From NCBI RefSeq assembly GCF_037975245.1, contig NC_092572.1:33453989-33517988 (forward strand): a stretch of DNA of 64,000 bases, written 5' to 3'. The stretch is from Apostichopus japonicus (lineage: Eukaryota; Echinodermata; Holothuroidea; Aspidochirotida; Stichopodidae). The notes beneath the pieces are model-generated. The model did not search any database and was not told the DNA's origin. It saw only the letters and a list, made by a program, of their open reading frames with translations. Both the position numbers and the translations under genes were made by a program. Numbering within the stretch: the first letter of the stretch is position 1; the number at the start of each line of letters is the position of its first letter. Positions 37,683-49,774 of this stretch are shown piece by piece.

Positions 37683-38872
37683 TGGTTCCTTGCTTTAGCA
37701 AAAGGAACCTATGTAGTCAGGTTTGTGCGCGTGCGTGTGTGTGTGTGTCTGTGTGTGCGTCTGTGACACTTGCTTGGGTACACTGGTCAAGGTCAGTTAG
37801 AGGCCAAAAACCCAAAATATTCAAACTGCAATAACTCCCAGTGCCAATGTGCGACAAGGTTGATATTTTGGGACAAGTTGTGAACTGGTTAGGAGAACAT
37901 TTTGAAATGTAACATTTATGTGATCCGAGGTCACCAAAGGTCAATTAATGTTAAAAAACAAGTATTTTTGCGATAACTTGAGAACAAATTGTCCGTTAGG
38001 GTTGGGAGTTGCTTCAATGTAATCCAATTGTCGACCCGCATCTGGGTGACCCTTGACCTCAATTTGACTTCTGGTGACCTTTCAGTGTTTTGGGGATTTT
38101 TACAGTTTTGATGCTATTTTCAGATGTCAAAGGTACCTTCTGATCATAAATGTCAATAGGTTGACCCCGTGTGACCTTTGTGTGTGAAGATACAATGGGT
38201 CAAAGTTTTCGTTCGGAGTTAGGATGGCTGTACAGACTTTTCGTGTTGACTTTTGGAATCAGGAGATCAAACTACATCTGAAACCAAGGTCAAAAGGTCA
38301 AAGGTCACATTAGAAAAAATGTGCTTATTTTGGGAGATAACGGGTGAAAAAGAAAATTTTTGGTTTTGATGCTAGATTTGAATATCAAAGGTACCTTCCG
38401 ATCAAAAATGTCAATGGGTTGACCCCAGGTGACCTTTGTGTGAAGTTATACAAGGTCAAAGTTAATGTTTAGATATTTAATGCAATTAACTCCCAGTGCC
38501 AAGGTCTGACACGATTGATATTTTGGGACAAGTTGTGAATGGGGTGGTGGAACATTTTTAAACTTAACGGTCATGTGATCTGAGGACGGAGGTCACCAAT
38601 GTTATCATATCTCTTGACCCGCTTGTAGGTGACCTTGTATTTCTTACATTTTCGACGCCATATTCAGATCTCAAAAGTGCCTTCCGATCAAAACTCCGAT
38701 CACAATTTGTGATCACAAAAGTGTTGGCTATAGTGTCGGTTACTTTATGGGTACATGTAGGACCACAATTACTTGGACCATTTGAGCCCAATCTTGCTAT
38801 GATAATATTATGTGTATTGTCATATAATGTACCCCTACGCAAGGAGCCACAGTGCCCTTGGGCTCTTGTTTG
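37683..38872 (+). repeat. GGTTCC-hairpin interspersed repeat, longest copy
   Basis: Head ggttccttgctttagcaaaa then ggaacctatgtagtcaggtt, a TG tract, and a body rich in AGGTCA/TGACCT hexamers. It ends near cacagtgcccttgggctctt at about 38850-38870. The body contains internal direct repeats: ctcccagtgccaa-...-ttttgggacaagttgtga at 37837 and 38492 (655 bp apart), and ttttgatgcta...gaccttt at 38106 and 38364 (258 bp apart). This copy appears close to full length and shows what the shorter heads at 9948, 40329, 55261 and 61421 belong to. Confidence 0.7.
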
Positions 38873-38924
38873 AATCTCTTTTAACTTTCCAGCAGAGGAG
38901 AGAGGCCTCTGTGACATCATTACG

Positions 38925-39076
38925 TTGTATTCACAGCCGTACGCAAATTCTGTACACATTCCTGTGTAGTGAATCAAGTCCAAGCTTAATGTGAGATCTT
39001 TTGTATTCACAGCCGTACGCGTATTCTATACACACTCATGTGTTGCGTATCAAGGCCAAGCTTGAGTGAGATCTGA
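38925..39076 (+). repeat. Two tandem copies of a 76-bp unit
   Basis: ttgtattcacagccgtacgc starts at 38925 and again at 39001, and the two units continue in parallel (ccaagctt...gtgagatct). The unit is not seen elsewhere in the window. Confidence 0.8.
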
Positions 39077-42000
39077 TCGAGTGTGACCAATGTGATGCAC
39101 TGACGTCACGTCCTTAGATTCAAATTGTCTGGCAGGAAGGGCCAATGTTTCATGCACTCTATCACAAAAACTACAATTCATGATATGGCAAGGCTTAATA
39201 GTGAAATACTAAGACAAAAGATGATATGACAGGAAGGACTGGATCACTTTTTTTACTAGAAAATTCCTTTAACAAACAAGTCATAACAGAGCTTGTGGTA
39301 AAGCCTGCCAGAGACCACAAAGGGAACAGTGTGCTCCTCTTTAAAGCAAACAATGGGGCTAATAATCACAGAGTCACTGAACTCTGGGACCATGTAACTA
39401 TGTAGAGAACAATAAGGAAAAAATGGGAAAAAAGAGTGAAAGGGAGAGAGGTATGCTCTACAGGGGACAAAACTATATACACTAATATTGTGAAATGTTA
39501 TTGGTTTTATAATATTCAATTAAACATACTGTACTCTCATCAGCTATACAATGGGTAGCACTGAATATGGATATACAGTGTCTTTGTTGAAAAGTTATAT
39601 TTTTTGACAGGATAAGTGGAATTAAAGGTCTGCTTTATTGCCTGGCTAAAATATGTTAAAACAAAGTCAGTATGATCAGCACCATCACTTGCATTTACCA
39701 TTTGAGTTTGATCAGCTGCTGCAATGATCTACTCACATTTAACTGTACAGTTTACATGCAATGTGACCAAGGCTGCAGCATATTCCTGAGTAGCCCTAGG
39801 GTATACATGATATCTCAAAATATTGAACATGGATGGATGGATTGTCTACTACTAGTATGTGGATAACCTATATTGAGTATTATAGATGATTTCTAATATA
39901 TATAGTGGAGGGGCATTCGAGGTCAGCAGAAGTCACAATGTCAAGCCAGTTAAATATAGTAGCCCAACAAGGAAATTTTGAATGGATGTCAAACAATAGC
40001 AGGTGGATGTCATGTAGAAATGAGTCACATTGTTTTTTAGTAATTAGATGAATCCTGCTTTCATGAAGGTCAAAAATGTGAAATTCTTGTAAAAATGATA
40101 AGTATGAAAGAGAAACATGGATGGGTCTCACTGTAGTCTAGCACATTAATATCCCTCAATTGATTAGGTGAACTCTTTATCTTTCGATCGTGGTCATAGG
40201 TCATTTCAGATTTTTAGGTCAGCAGGGACAAAATATGTGAAAGCCTTGTAATTTTAAGGAATGTCTTGATTCGCAACCAGTTATTTCATCAAACCCTTAA
40301 TGTAGTTTGCCATTTTGGTGTCTTATTCAGTTCCCATGCTGAAAGCATCAGGAACCTACTGTACAGTATATGATCAAGTTTGGTTGTACAGTACTGTACA
40401 GTAGGTGTATTTGTGTGGGTGTATTTCTGTGTCTGCATGTGATGCCTAAACCGTAAAAATGTCACAACTCCAGCCAGTTGGATTTAGTGTATAACAAGCA
40501 ACAATGTTTCTTAAACTTTACATATGCAGTTTACAATGCCATCTAGCCAGAGTTTGAAGTGAGAGAAGGAGTCTGATGTCCCCCTGAAAGAGGGGTCTCA
40601 GACACAGTATTGTCCACCCCTTGGATAATTTTAAAATATTTGGGTTAGGGGTTAGATGCAAAATGTGTCTATCATTTCCAACATTCTAACTGCATTGTGC
40701 AGTATAAGATTTCACATTTGTGAACAGACTGTGGCTACAGCCCTGCACATACACGAAAGTACAGTAACTTGGAGGACATTCTTGATTACTTTTGTTAGAA
40801 AATGACAGACAATGGCTACAGTACAGTCCCCTGTATACTGTACACATTAAAGCATGTTTACTGTAGATGACATCCAACAGGACCAAAACCTCCATAAATT
40901 TGTAAACCATCACAAATCTGCAGTGTAGACTATGTACACTTAACTTGATGAAGCCCTATACATCTCAATACCTCTATGTATTAAGATATACATTGTAATG
41001 CTTGACAGCAGCATGGTGTTTTGCTTCTTCTGCGACATTGCTTGAGCAATGCTTTTGAAATATTTTCTCTTGGTTCTACATGGAATTGTTTACAAAAGGT
41101 AATATTTTTTTTAGCCTTAAGGCTTTTCAAAATTTTCAGCCACAAATTATGAGGCAATTATGGCTTAATCTGGTGCATTAATCATCTGTGGTTACATCTC
41201 ATTTGATAGAAGGTTACATCTAGGTGTTGACCACAGTTTTGCTGTAACCACCTGACCTACTGGTTCCAGAAATGCTTGCAAGCAGTAAAGCAATAAACAA
41301 AGGATGTTAGGCAACTGAAGGTTAGAGAGCTCTGTGCAAACGTGACCAGTAATACCACTAGTAGCCCGGAAGTGTCTTACAGTTTCCTCCTGACCTGGCA
41401 GTAAAGCCTTGATTTGACAATGGAGTTAGAACAGTCTAAACAGCTTAGATTGAAATGATGTAAAGCTATTGTTTGCTTGAAAGTACTGTATATTATACAA
41501 TTGTAAATTAATATCAAGTTTGAAAGGTCTTCTTTCAGTGAGCAGATAGCTAGTGCTCTTTAATGATATTTTGTTTGTTGGAATTGGCTTTAAAGCACTG
41601 TACATAATGAAGGATATACATATTGTTTGTCCTTAAGTCATTCTGTAAAGTAGAATAGATCAGTAATTACTTTTGCACATTACACTGTGTGCATTGAAAT
41701 GTCTGTTAACAAATATACCCTAAATAATGTACACCTACAATAACTTCTTATCTGATTCACTGAGCATCAACGTATGAGCACATCAGTAGTACTGAGTTTC
41801 TGCAGCCTTGCTCTAGAGGTCATAGGTCAGTTAACATAAATAACAATAAGATTTTAGAAACAAATGCGAGCACACACAGGTAACTTTAGATGTGGTTTTG
41901 TAGATTTTCTTTCCTTCCTTACAATAATCTGAACTGTACTGTTTGATGTATATCCCATTAAGCTGACCAGATGTCAATACAGTACTTACAGTAGAGCTTT

Positions 42001-42237
42001 GTTTTGACTTCACTTAGTGTGTGGATCTTCTGTGTGAGTAACCAGAATCTTGTAAACTCTCTTATGTGGAGTTCTAGAGAAGTTCAAGTCTCAGAGGAGC
42101 TGTTGGTTACATCTCAAACATTGTCACATCTCAGAAATCTTCTGACCAAGGCTAGTCTTAAATGAAAGTTATTGGTGTGATAAGTTGGCAAAGAATAACT
42201 AACTCATTGGATTGATTGTTGTTTCTCTCTTCCATAG
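39077..42237. other. Intron or intergenic stretch before DED exon
   Basis: No exon recognised. It includes a fragment of the AGGTCA-rich repeat at 39900-40260 and a diverged GGTTCC-type head at 40329-40365 (cagttcccatgctgaaagca then tcaggaacct), followed by several actgtac motifs near 40360-40400. If the propeller exon belongs to locus B, this is the end of its 7.5-kb intron. Confidence 0.45.
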
Positions 42238-42508
42238 GCATCCATCTTCACCTTCAGCCATCTCAAAGAAGAACTGTCTTCAAAGCTTACCCAAACTGAC
42301 TGTGGGACTTTAGGCCGCTGCTTTTCACTACCACCTGATCAAGTGCAGACCATTATTACAAGTCCCTTGTACTCAAAGAACTTTCTGCTTGCCCTTGAAG
42401 AGAGAGGATACATACACCCTACAAATGTGAATCGATTAACTGATGCACTCACTGAGCTGAAGATCAACCACACTCACTTATTAACAAAGACGTACATGAA
42501 GCTAAGAG
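42238..42508 (+). CDS. Locus B exon: DED-like domain 1
   Basis: Enters in phase 0 after ctcttccatag and leaves in phase 1 at agag/gtaggc, encoding 90 residues from ASIFTFSHLKEELSSKL. The segment FLLALEERGYIHPTNVNRLT then DALTELK is the characteristic helix 3-5 region of a death effector domain (aromatic-L-x2-L-E-x-R-G-x-I-x-P-x-N-V-x2-L). DEDs assemble FADD and caspase-8-type complexes through homotypic contacts. No start codon or signal lies just upstream, so this is an internal exon. Sequence identity to textbook DEDs is modest, so I call it DED-like. Confidence 0.8.
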
Positions 42509-42649
42509 GTAGGCCCCTTATCATTAGCTCTCTTTGTAATTTTGATTCACTTCTTGTACTTTCAAAATGCAATTAAGAGAGGACTTGATCTCCATAAAGT
42601 ATAGCACTACGATCATTCATATTTTCCTTGAAGCAAAACCTTTTCATGG

Positions 42650-43929
42650 TGTTACGTTGGAAGGCGAGAGGTCCCGATAATTTTGAGGTGGGTAATTTTT
42701 AACGGGACACAAGCCTGGGTTTGTCTCTGGTAGGAACACAGACAAATTGACGAGCCTAGAGAATTAGAATGAGAACGTAAACTATATTGAACAATGGAGT
42801 TTGAACCAACAACAACAAGTGGAAATTACAAATATATAGTAAATTACTCACAAATTTAACAAGATAGGGTACACTGTAAAACACGCTGGTCTCTTCCAAC
42901 GGCGATATCCCTCAGCGGCCACGATCTTAATGACTCGACGACGATTCTCGGTCCGTTGTACCGCGAAATTCACTGGGCCTCGACAAAGTTTCTCGCGATC
43001 CCAGAAACAGCAGTCACCTTCTTTCCGACGATGCACCAAAATAGAAGACGGACTTCCAGCTACAATCGAGTGAAGCACTAATCGAACTTCTCGCCAACTT
43101 AATATCACCATCTGGAGTCAGTCCAAAATCAGCTTTATAGCCACCAACTCCTGGCGTAACGAACATCCGCAACGGAGACAGAAATTCTTCACCTTCTCCG
43201 AAATAATGACTGGAAAACTGTAGTTTCACAGCAAAGTCCTCTTCGAACTTCTGAATGGAAGTGTAGAATCAATCTTGGTATCGATATCTCAATCCCTCAG
43301 AAACTACTGGCAGTTGAGCACTGACGATATATAGTAGAATTGATTGATAATATGTGTCGTCGGTTGTAATCATTCAGAAACTGAATCCTTTGCAATCTGG
43401 GGCCAGTTTTTTTACGATTCGCCATGTCAAGAATCTTCTGGATCTTTCTCGATACACCTGAGTAACAATTCGACCCAGTTTCTCCGTTCCGGGAAGTCCT
43501 TTAATAAATACAATAAGATTGTTTACAACATGACGTCATTCCAGTCATCAGAATATAGGTCACAGGTGCTTTGGAATGTTCTAGCCTCCACAAGAATAGT
43601 CTATAGGCCGTCCGTGTGGTACACAACTCGCGAAACTGGTCCAATGCATATCTCGCGGAACATTCCAGAGAAACCACGAAGTTGCGAGCACAGTGTACAA
43701 CAGGGTTTCAGGTAAACAGACGGGAAACCGAGACCAGCGTGTCACATAAGGAATATACCAGAACAATCAGGTATTGCTCATTACATAAATAACATTCTGA
43801 CACGGTAACCCGACCTAATTTCTCAAATATTGATTCGTCACGTAGGCCATTTCAAATACTTCCTATATTACAACATTAGGTTTCTCTCTAACGGTGACTA
43901 GCGTTAGGCTACAATGGGCCCTCGTAACA
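42650..43929. mobile_element. Candidate solo LTR
   Basis: A 1280-bp compositionally distinct block (richer in CG than its surroundings) bounded by TGTTACG at 42650 and CGTAACA at 43923-43929, the TG...CA inverted ends of an LTR. Read on the minus strand it starts tgttacgagggccc, a common Gypsy-type LTR opening. Flanks atgg and atga match at three of four positions, so a target duplication is not proven. No gag or pol is present. Confidence 0.4.
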
Positions 43930-44215
43930 ATGACTAGTGATAGACTATCACCTGCCAGCGCACCCTACCACCTCCCTCCTCATACCCCCCCCCCCAGAAA
44001 GATTCCACTTTATGCAATACACAGCACAGGTGGTGATTTATTCTAGATGCTGGAAACCAAGATGTGTAACAAAACATCGTATGTACAGTATGTATAAGTG
44101 GGCAAATATCAACTTGTGCCATGATGTGTATCATGCAATCAGCATGCCTGTACATCTCTGTGGATATTTAACAACACTGGAAACTTCAACTTGATGTTTA
44201 CCTTAAACATTTCAG

Positions 44216-44515
44216 ATCAAGAGACTGAATACGATAGATTCCTCGCCGGCCTCTCTGCTCATTTGACATTTTCCATAACAGAGAAACTGTGTGATAACTT
44301 TGAAGTTACAGATGAGAACAAGAACACAGTTATCTCCAGTCAGAATCCAGGACTTTCCTTCCTCCAGACAATTGATGAGATGGGTATCATTAATCCTTCT
44401 GATGTCAGCAAATTAAAGTCACCTTTAGAGGAATATCGTCTTCTCCAGGCAGTAGCTAAGATACACGAATACCAGTCCTTGGTACTTTATGACGAAATCA
44501 AGGCACAAGATGAAG
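44216..44515 (+). CDS. Locus B exon: DED-like domain 2
   Basis: Phase 1-1 (acceptor aacatttcag, donor gaag/gtagtg), encoding about 100 residues starting DQETEYDRFLAGLSAHLTFS. The stretch LSFLQTIDEMGIINPSDVSK then LKSPLEEYRL repeats the DED helix 3-5 pattern seen in the previous exon (F-L-x2-I/L-E/D-x-x-G-x-I-x-P-x-D-V-x2-L). Tandem DEDs are known in caspase-8/10 and cFLIP; having two in front of NACHT is unusual. It follows the first DED with compatible phase. Confidence 0.8.
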
Positions 44516-45533
44516 GTAGTGTAAATTCATGTGTATGTTACAAACTTTACACTCCACTGGTACAAGTTTCAGTTTTAAGGAACATTCCTGACTTAAGACT
44601 TCATAGCTCGAAAGCAGTTAAACACACAAAATGCACTCATTATCTAAAAATCATATGTGTGGATTACATGATACAGTAGTTTAGAGATAAGGAAGACAGA
44701 TGTCAAAATATGTTTTGAACTGAAGCACATTGATGCAACTCACAGCTTCATAGCATTGTTTGTTGTTGAGAAATATAATATTGCAGGTTTTCACTTTATT
44801 ATGATGAGTGCATTGTTCCACTGTGTAATCTGTGATGTCATACAGTGACTATACCAACAGCTCTTTCACTGTCAAATTAAAGTTATGATAATAATCATTT
44901 GAAAATGATTTAGTCATGTCCCAGGAAGCTGCAGTTTGCAGTGAACTCAAATGACTTCACAATTAAACACTGCTCCTAATTATGGAGGAATCCTACTTGA
45001 TCAGTGACAAATAAATAAGGACAGTACCAATTCTTTCCATTTATGACAGCAATCATTGTGCAATGTTTGTCTCTAAATAAAAGAAAATTAATTTTTAAAT
45101 TTTGATTTTTTAATAGTGGTACATGTAGTGTCATTGATAATGAATTGCAGATAGAGAACAGTATCTGATGGTATGAATGAAATTTAATAACATCTGCGTT
45201 TCCAATTGTTTCAAGTCTGGTTGTATGACACTATTTGCTATGATTGCTGTTTGTATTACTGAGTAATTTTTAAACTGACTAGCATGTTTGAGCAATGACA
45301 GTGTCTTAGTTTGTGTTAGGAGTGAGTTTCCTTTACATTTGAAGATTACTCTACTGTAGTTGTTAATAAATGTTACCAAAGATAAGTGTTACGAGATTGC
45401 CCAAACTATTGATATCAAAGCACACTTGTTTTCAGTATGGTAAATATTCTTTATATTCTGTCATAAATTGTGAAACATTTTAACTTTTTTTCAATAAAAA
45501 TTGAACTGTGCTTTCTGTTTCCTTGTTTTAAAG
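44516..45533. other. Intron between DED 2 and NACHT exon
   Basis: AT-rich, with a pyrimidine-rich 3' end (ctttctgtttccttgtttta) before the aag acceptor. No repeat or RNA gene recognised. Confidence 0.6.
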
Positions 45534-47272
45534 ACAAAGAGAGCTTATTCCTGAAATGCTTACAACAGAAGATGAAGAGTTGGTTTGAAACAATGACTCC
45601 TGTCCCCTGGATGAAGTCTTGTCAATGGAAATCTAATGATCTCTTTATTGCCAGCCGCTTAGTCTTAACAAATTCTGGTTCAAAAATATCTAGCAGAGAA
45701 GTTGACCGAAAATGTAAGCTGCACTACCTAGATATCTTTACTGATGAAAGACTAAAAGCAGAGACTCGAATCATTCTGGAAGGACAGCCAGGCTCCGGCA
45801 AGACAATGCTCTCCTCTCAGTTGGCCTATGACTGGTGTTGTGGGAAGCTTATGGATATCCCCATGGTCATCTATCTGCCCTTGAAAATTGTTGATGACAT
45901 GACAATTATTCAAGCTATCAAGATGTTATACATCCGTAAAGGCATTCCCATCACAGAAGAGGATATTGAGTCTATGCTTAACAGTGGTAAGAAGAAAGTC
46001 TACCTCATATTGGATGGGTTAGAAGAATACAATGGTGTAACCAAAGATGGAAGTCTCTCAGAGGTCATGAGAGTCATGACAAAGGAGAAACTGTCCAACT
46101 GCATTGTTATGATCACAGCTAGGACAGATTATACCAAGCATCTACCTCAAGGTCCAATGTTGAAGATAGAAAGCTTCGGTGAGGATGAAAGGAACGAATA
46201 CATTAAAAAAGTCTTCTCTGATGATGTCCAAAAGCAAGAAGAAGTAAAGGAATTGATTGATAATGTTCCATTTATTCTTGATCTTTGTAATGTTCCGCTA
46301 CTCTTTGTGCTGTTAGTACATAACATTGATAGATTAGGAAAGTTATGCGAGGGTCAGCTTGACAGGGTTACTCCTTTCGTGAAGGCCATTGTAGATATTC
46401 TGTTTTCTGTGCAGGATGAGGAAGACAAACATAGTCATCTGTCTGACCAGAAAACATACATTACATTGGAGGAACTTGCATTTAATGGCCTCTGTAAAGG
46501 AAATCAACAATTGTTTTGGCAGAAAGACTTTGTGGATAGAAGTGTCACTAATAGCAAAGCATGGATAGATTCTGGGATACTTGTTGTTGAGGAAGGAACT
46601 CCATTTAATTCCACTGATAGGAATCTTCAGACTGACTCAGACAGTGGAACTCCCCAGACTGATTCCATCAGTGATGAGTCACTGAACACATCTAATGTTA
46701 CTTCAGAGATGAAGAGAGGGGCATCCCCTGATCCTGATCCCTCAGCATCTGTCAATCAATCAGAGAGTAAACCAATATTGGAATCGCAAGAGAAGAAATC
46801 AAAACCTTTACAGAAAACAAAAGCTGCCAAATATGTCTCTTTACAGGTTAAATTCCTTCATAAGTTAATCCAAGAGTGGTTTGCAGCACATTATTTAGCT
46901 CTCCTGTTCTGGGGTCACAAATCAACTGAACACCATTACAAGTATCAATTGTTCAGAGAACACTTGGCTAACATACACCCAGCTGATCTCCATTATGTCT
47001 TGCGCTTCACTTGTCACATCTGTCCTCCCAGCTTTCATTTCATTGCCAGTTTTCTGATGAGAGACTTTAAAACAGGAAATGGAGAGATTCCTGATAACAT
47101 CATGAACTGCATCTGTCTTTGTTTTGCTGAGCATGATGAGTACAAAGGACACAAGTTCAAGGACATTGTCACAGAGATCTGTAGAAGAGAATCTGTCAAC
47201 TTCAGCTTTGAAGATAGTCGACTGCTGCTGAGGTCAAAAGTTTCTATGCTGACCTTTGCTTCAAGATCAAAG
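45534..47272 (+). CDS. Locus B exon: NACHT NTPase and NLR helical region
   Basis: A 1739-bp exon, phase 1 to 0, acceptor cttgttttaaag and donor caaag/gtacat. It encodes about 579 residues. Walker A is I-L-E-G-Q-P-G-S-G-K-T (about 45775-45805), followed by LSSQLAYDW; Walker B is VYLILDGLEEY (about 45997-46029); sensor 1 is IVMITARTD (about 46105-46131). A NACHT-associated helical region follows, then an acidic/serine-rich insert (about 46600-46810), and then FLHKLIQEWFAAHYLALLFW, the NLR motif of the winged-helix/second helical region. NACHT proteins bind ATP and oligomerise on sensing a stimulus. The frame can be read for 21 codons left of the acceptor, but that part is intronic. Confidence 0.96.
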
Positions 47273-47561
47273 GTACATTCACTTTTTTTTTTAACACTGT
47301 CCATTTTAAAAGTTACTCCATATTCCTTAACATATTGGTTGCATGAAGATACTTGATAAACATTTCAGCCCAAATTATGCTTGAGTGAATTCCTAGTAAT
47401 ATATACGTTGTAATGTTTTATGATCAAGTCAGTGCTGAATTGGTTCTCTTTGTGAGTACATTATTTACGTACCTTCCCTTATACCACGGAACAAATAAAC
47501 CCTCTGTTATCTGTGAATACTGATATCAGGTTTACATGTGAGAAACACTGTTCTTTTTTAG

Positions 47562-47764
47562 GTTCCAATAAAGCGTCTGAAGTTTTCAGATGTGGTTGAA
47601 AAAGTTACAGACAAGGCCCTTGTCTTACAGGACGATGTATGGCTTGGTATATTAGAAACTCTTGAGGCTATCGAAATGGATCGATGGGACCAGAAACTAA
47701 TTGACAAAGATTATGAAGACCTTCTAAAATTCATTTTAAATTGTAAACATGTTAATGCAGCATG
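47562..47764 (+). CDS. Locus B exon: helical region after NACHT
   Basis: Phase 0 to 2 (acceptor ttctttttttag, donor atg/gtaagt). Reads VPIKRLKFSDVVEKVTDKAL, then VLQDDVWLGILETLEAIEMD and a lysine/aspartate-rich helix ending HVNAA. Mostly alpha-helical by composition. No leucine-rich repeat pattern (LxxLxLxxN) is visible, so it is not the start of an LRR array. It links the NACHT part to the ZU5 part. Confidence 0.8.
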
Positions 47765-48210
47765 GTAAGTAGAAATTTAATATCTTTCGTTAATTGAAAC
47801 AATGAAAACAGAACTGAGAATACATACCTACATGGAAATAGAGACAAAAATAGTTGAAGATGAATATAAGAAAATCCAACAGGAAAGAAAAAGTAACTGT
47901 TGATATCTTTCTGTAGGTCACACAAAGTTCATTTGTAACTGTTTTGTGGTTTACATAACGGACCAATGTATGCATTCCTATTTAATCAAGATATAGAGAA
48001 TATATGCACATTCAATATTACTTTTATGAAATATATACAATGCATGGAGAAAAAAAGGACACAATGCATTGTAAACACTCATTAAAACCTCAACAGTGAA
48101 ATGAACAAGTAAAACACACGGTTCAATATTTTAACCTTTGCCGCTAAGAATTTCTGTATAACTTTGTCTGCACCAGCCATGTATTGATTCTTCACCTTCT
48201 TTAACCCTAG

Positions 48211-48287
48211 CTTACTCTTTCCAAGTCCACCGAAGGATGTGACAGATGACAAGATTCTGAAAGCCTTACAATCTCGAAATATTTCAG
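48211..48287 (+). CDS. Locus B short exon
   Basis: Phase 2 to 1, 77 bp, acceptor ctttaaccctag and donor cag/gtacaa. Completes a Cys codon and reads LLFPSPPKDVTDDKILKALQ then SRNIS. No domain; supported by splice sites and by phases that fit both neighbours. Confidence 0.65.
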
Positions 48288-49185
48288 GTACAATGTCACT
48301 TAGGAATTAATGAATACCACTTTTGTTTGGTTATGTAAATTAAGTCCCATGGTAGCATGTTGTAGGTAAATACTTACCACGCAGTCAAAGGAAGTAATGT
48401 GTAGTCGACTTGACTATTAAAACAAGTAAAATCTACATTGGTCTAACATCTTTGTATAAAGCACTTTGTAATGTACTCAAAGTATAGAGAAATAACTTGG
48501 ATCAATTGAGTTTTGATTCCTTGTTAAAGGCAACACAAATCTGCATCATATTGATTGTGTATATATGGGTGAATTTAGAGCTATACTGAGTTTGTGAGAA
48601 GCAGTTCTCATTTGAGATAACATGAGTTACTGTAAAGTCTGAATACTTTGTAGAAATGACAAACTTCTCCAAAACTACAGCATCATTGAGCTTAAGCATA
48701 CATGTCATGTGGATTCACTTTACATTGATGAGTGCAAGAACCCTTTTGTTTTCTGTGTGGAGGTCAAAAGTCTAGAAACCTTGTCACAACAAAAACTCCA
48801 AGTGTAAAGGGTGGCTAAATATTTGCACTTCTATGTAGATCCAGTAGTAAGTTGGTTTTCTGGTTGTTTAATTTACTTGATAGAAAGAAGATCATGAGAA
48901 AGATCAGACTGAGGCTATTCTTTGATTATCTTTTATCACTTACACTTAATTTCTGCAGGCATAACAGTATTTCTCACAAATTGTTAAACAATCAGTTGTT
49001 ACTTTTCAATCAGTTGTTTACCAAACATGTTATTTGCAGATCTAGTCTAAAACAAGATGTAACTGCAATTTCTTGGCAACGAAATGTCACCATTTAGCGA
49101 ATAGTAAAATCATTAATTTAAGAGAATTGCAGTTCTATTTGCAATAACCACAACAGTTATATGTGATCTAATATGCTCTTTGCAG

Positions 49186-49247
49186 TTGAATGGACCATTG
49201 GAGCCAATGTAATTCACACTTTAGATGTGCACACTGGAAAATGGCCG
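49186..49247 (+). CDS. Locus B short exon
   Basis: Phase 1 to 0, 62 bp, acceptor tctttgcag and donor ccg/gtgaga. Reads EWTIGANVIHTLDVHTGKWP. No domain recognised; phases match the exons on both sides. Confidence 0.6.
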
Positions 49248-49437
49248 GTGAGATAAACATAATCTTTTCTTGTTTTTGTCAAATGATAAAGTGTTATATG
49301 TTAAAATGCAAGTTTGTAAGCATTTTTCCATCGTATATTTGTTTTGATTGTTGATTTCGAGAAGTTCTGTCAGTTACCAGCAATTGTAATTGATAATTGT
49401 TGCTATTGTATTTATCTGGAATTATTTCTTCATCCAG

Positions 49438-49498
49438 ATGGAGTTTAGACTACACAGTAGGAACTCTAACAAACCATCAGCAACACAAGCAGTTAAAG
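49438..49498 (+). CDS. Locus B short exon before ZU5
   Basis: Phase 0 to 1, 61 bp, acceptor cttcatccag and donor aaag/gtgtgt. Reads MEFRLHSRNSNKPSATQAVK and joins in phase 1 to the ZU5 exon at 50568. No counterpart is seen before the ZU5 exon of locus A, where a Death exon with the same phase-1 end takes this position. Confidence 0.6.
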
Positions 49499-49774
49499 GT
49501 GTGTCTAGCTTAAAATTATTTATTTTAAACTTTATGATTCACAGTACCAAGGAGATTGTCAGTGGAATAACTCTTTTTGGGATAAGGATTGACTTATTGA
49601 AATTGAGTTTAGAAGAGTTTTAAAGTTTTACAAAGAAGACATTTTATAAAATATAATTGAAGATGTAATACTGTAGCAAGGATGAATGATGGAAGAAAGT
49701 GAATAACAATGGCAGCACTAGCCTTTAACATAGTTTGTAGTTTATTAGATAGGCTGAGATATGGCAATCTTCAA

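Noticed and set aside
38564-39010. 148-codon minus-strand ORF
   Set aside because: Crosses the end of the GGTTCC repeat and the 76-bp tandem pair; composition is that of repeats.
45470-45533. First 21 codons of the long NACHT ORF as the protein start
   Set aside because: They lie left of a good acceptor (ttgttttaaag) and are in a T-rich intron; phase 1 entry matches the DED exon upstream.
47562-49498. Leucine-rich repeats after NACHT
   Set aside because: The four exons are helical or short and lack any LxxLxLxxN periodicity.
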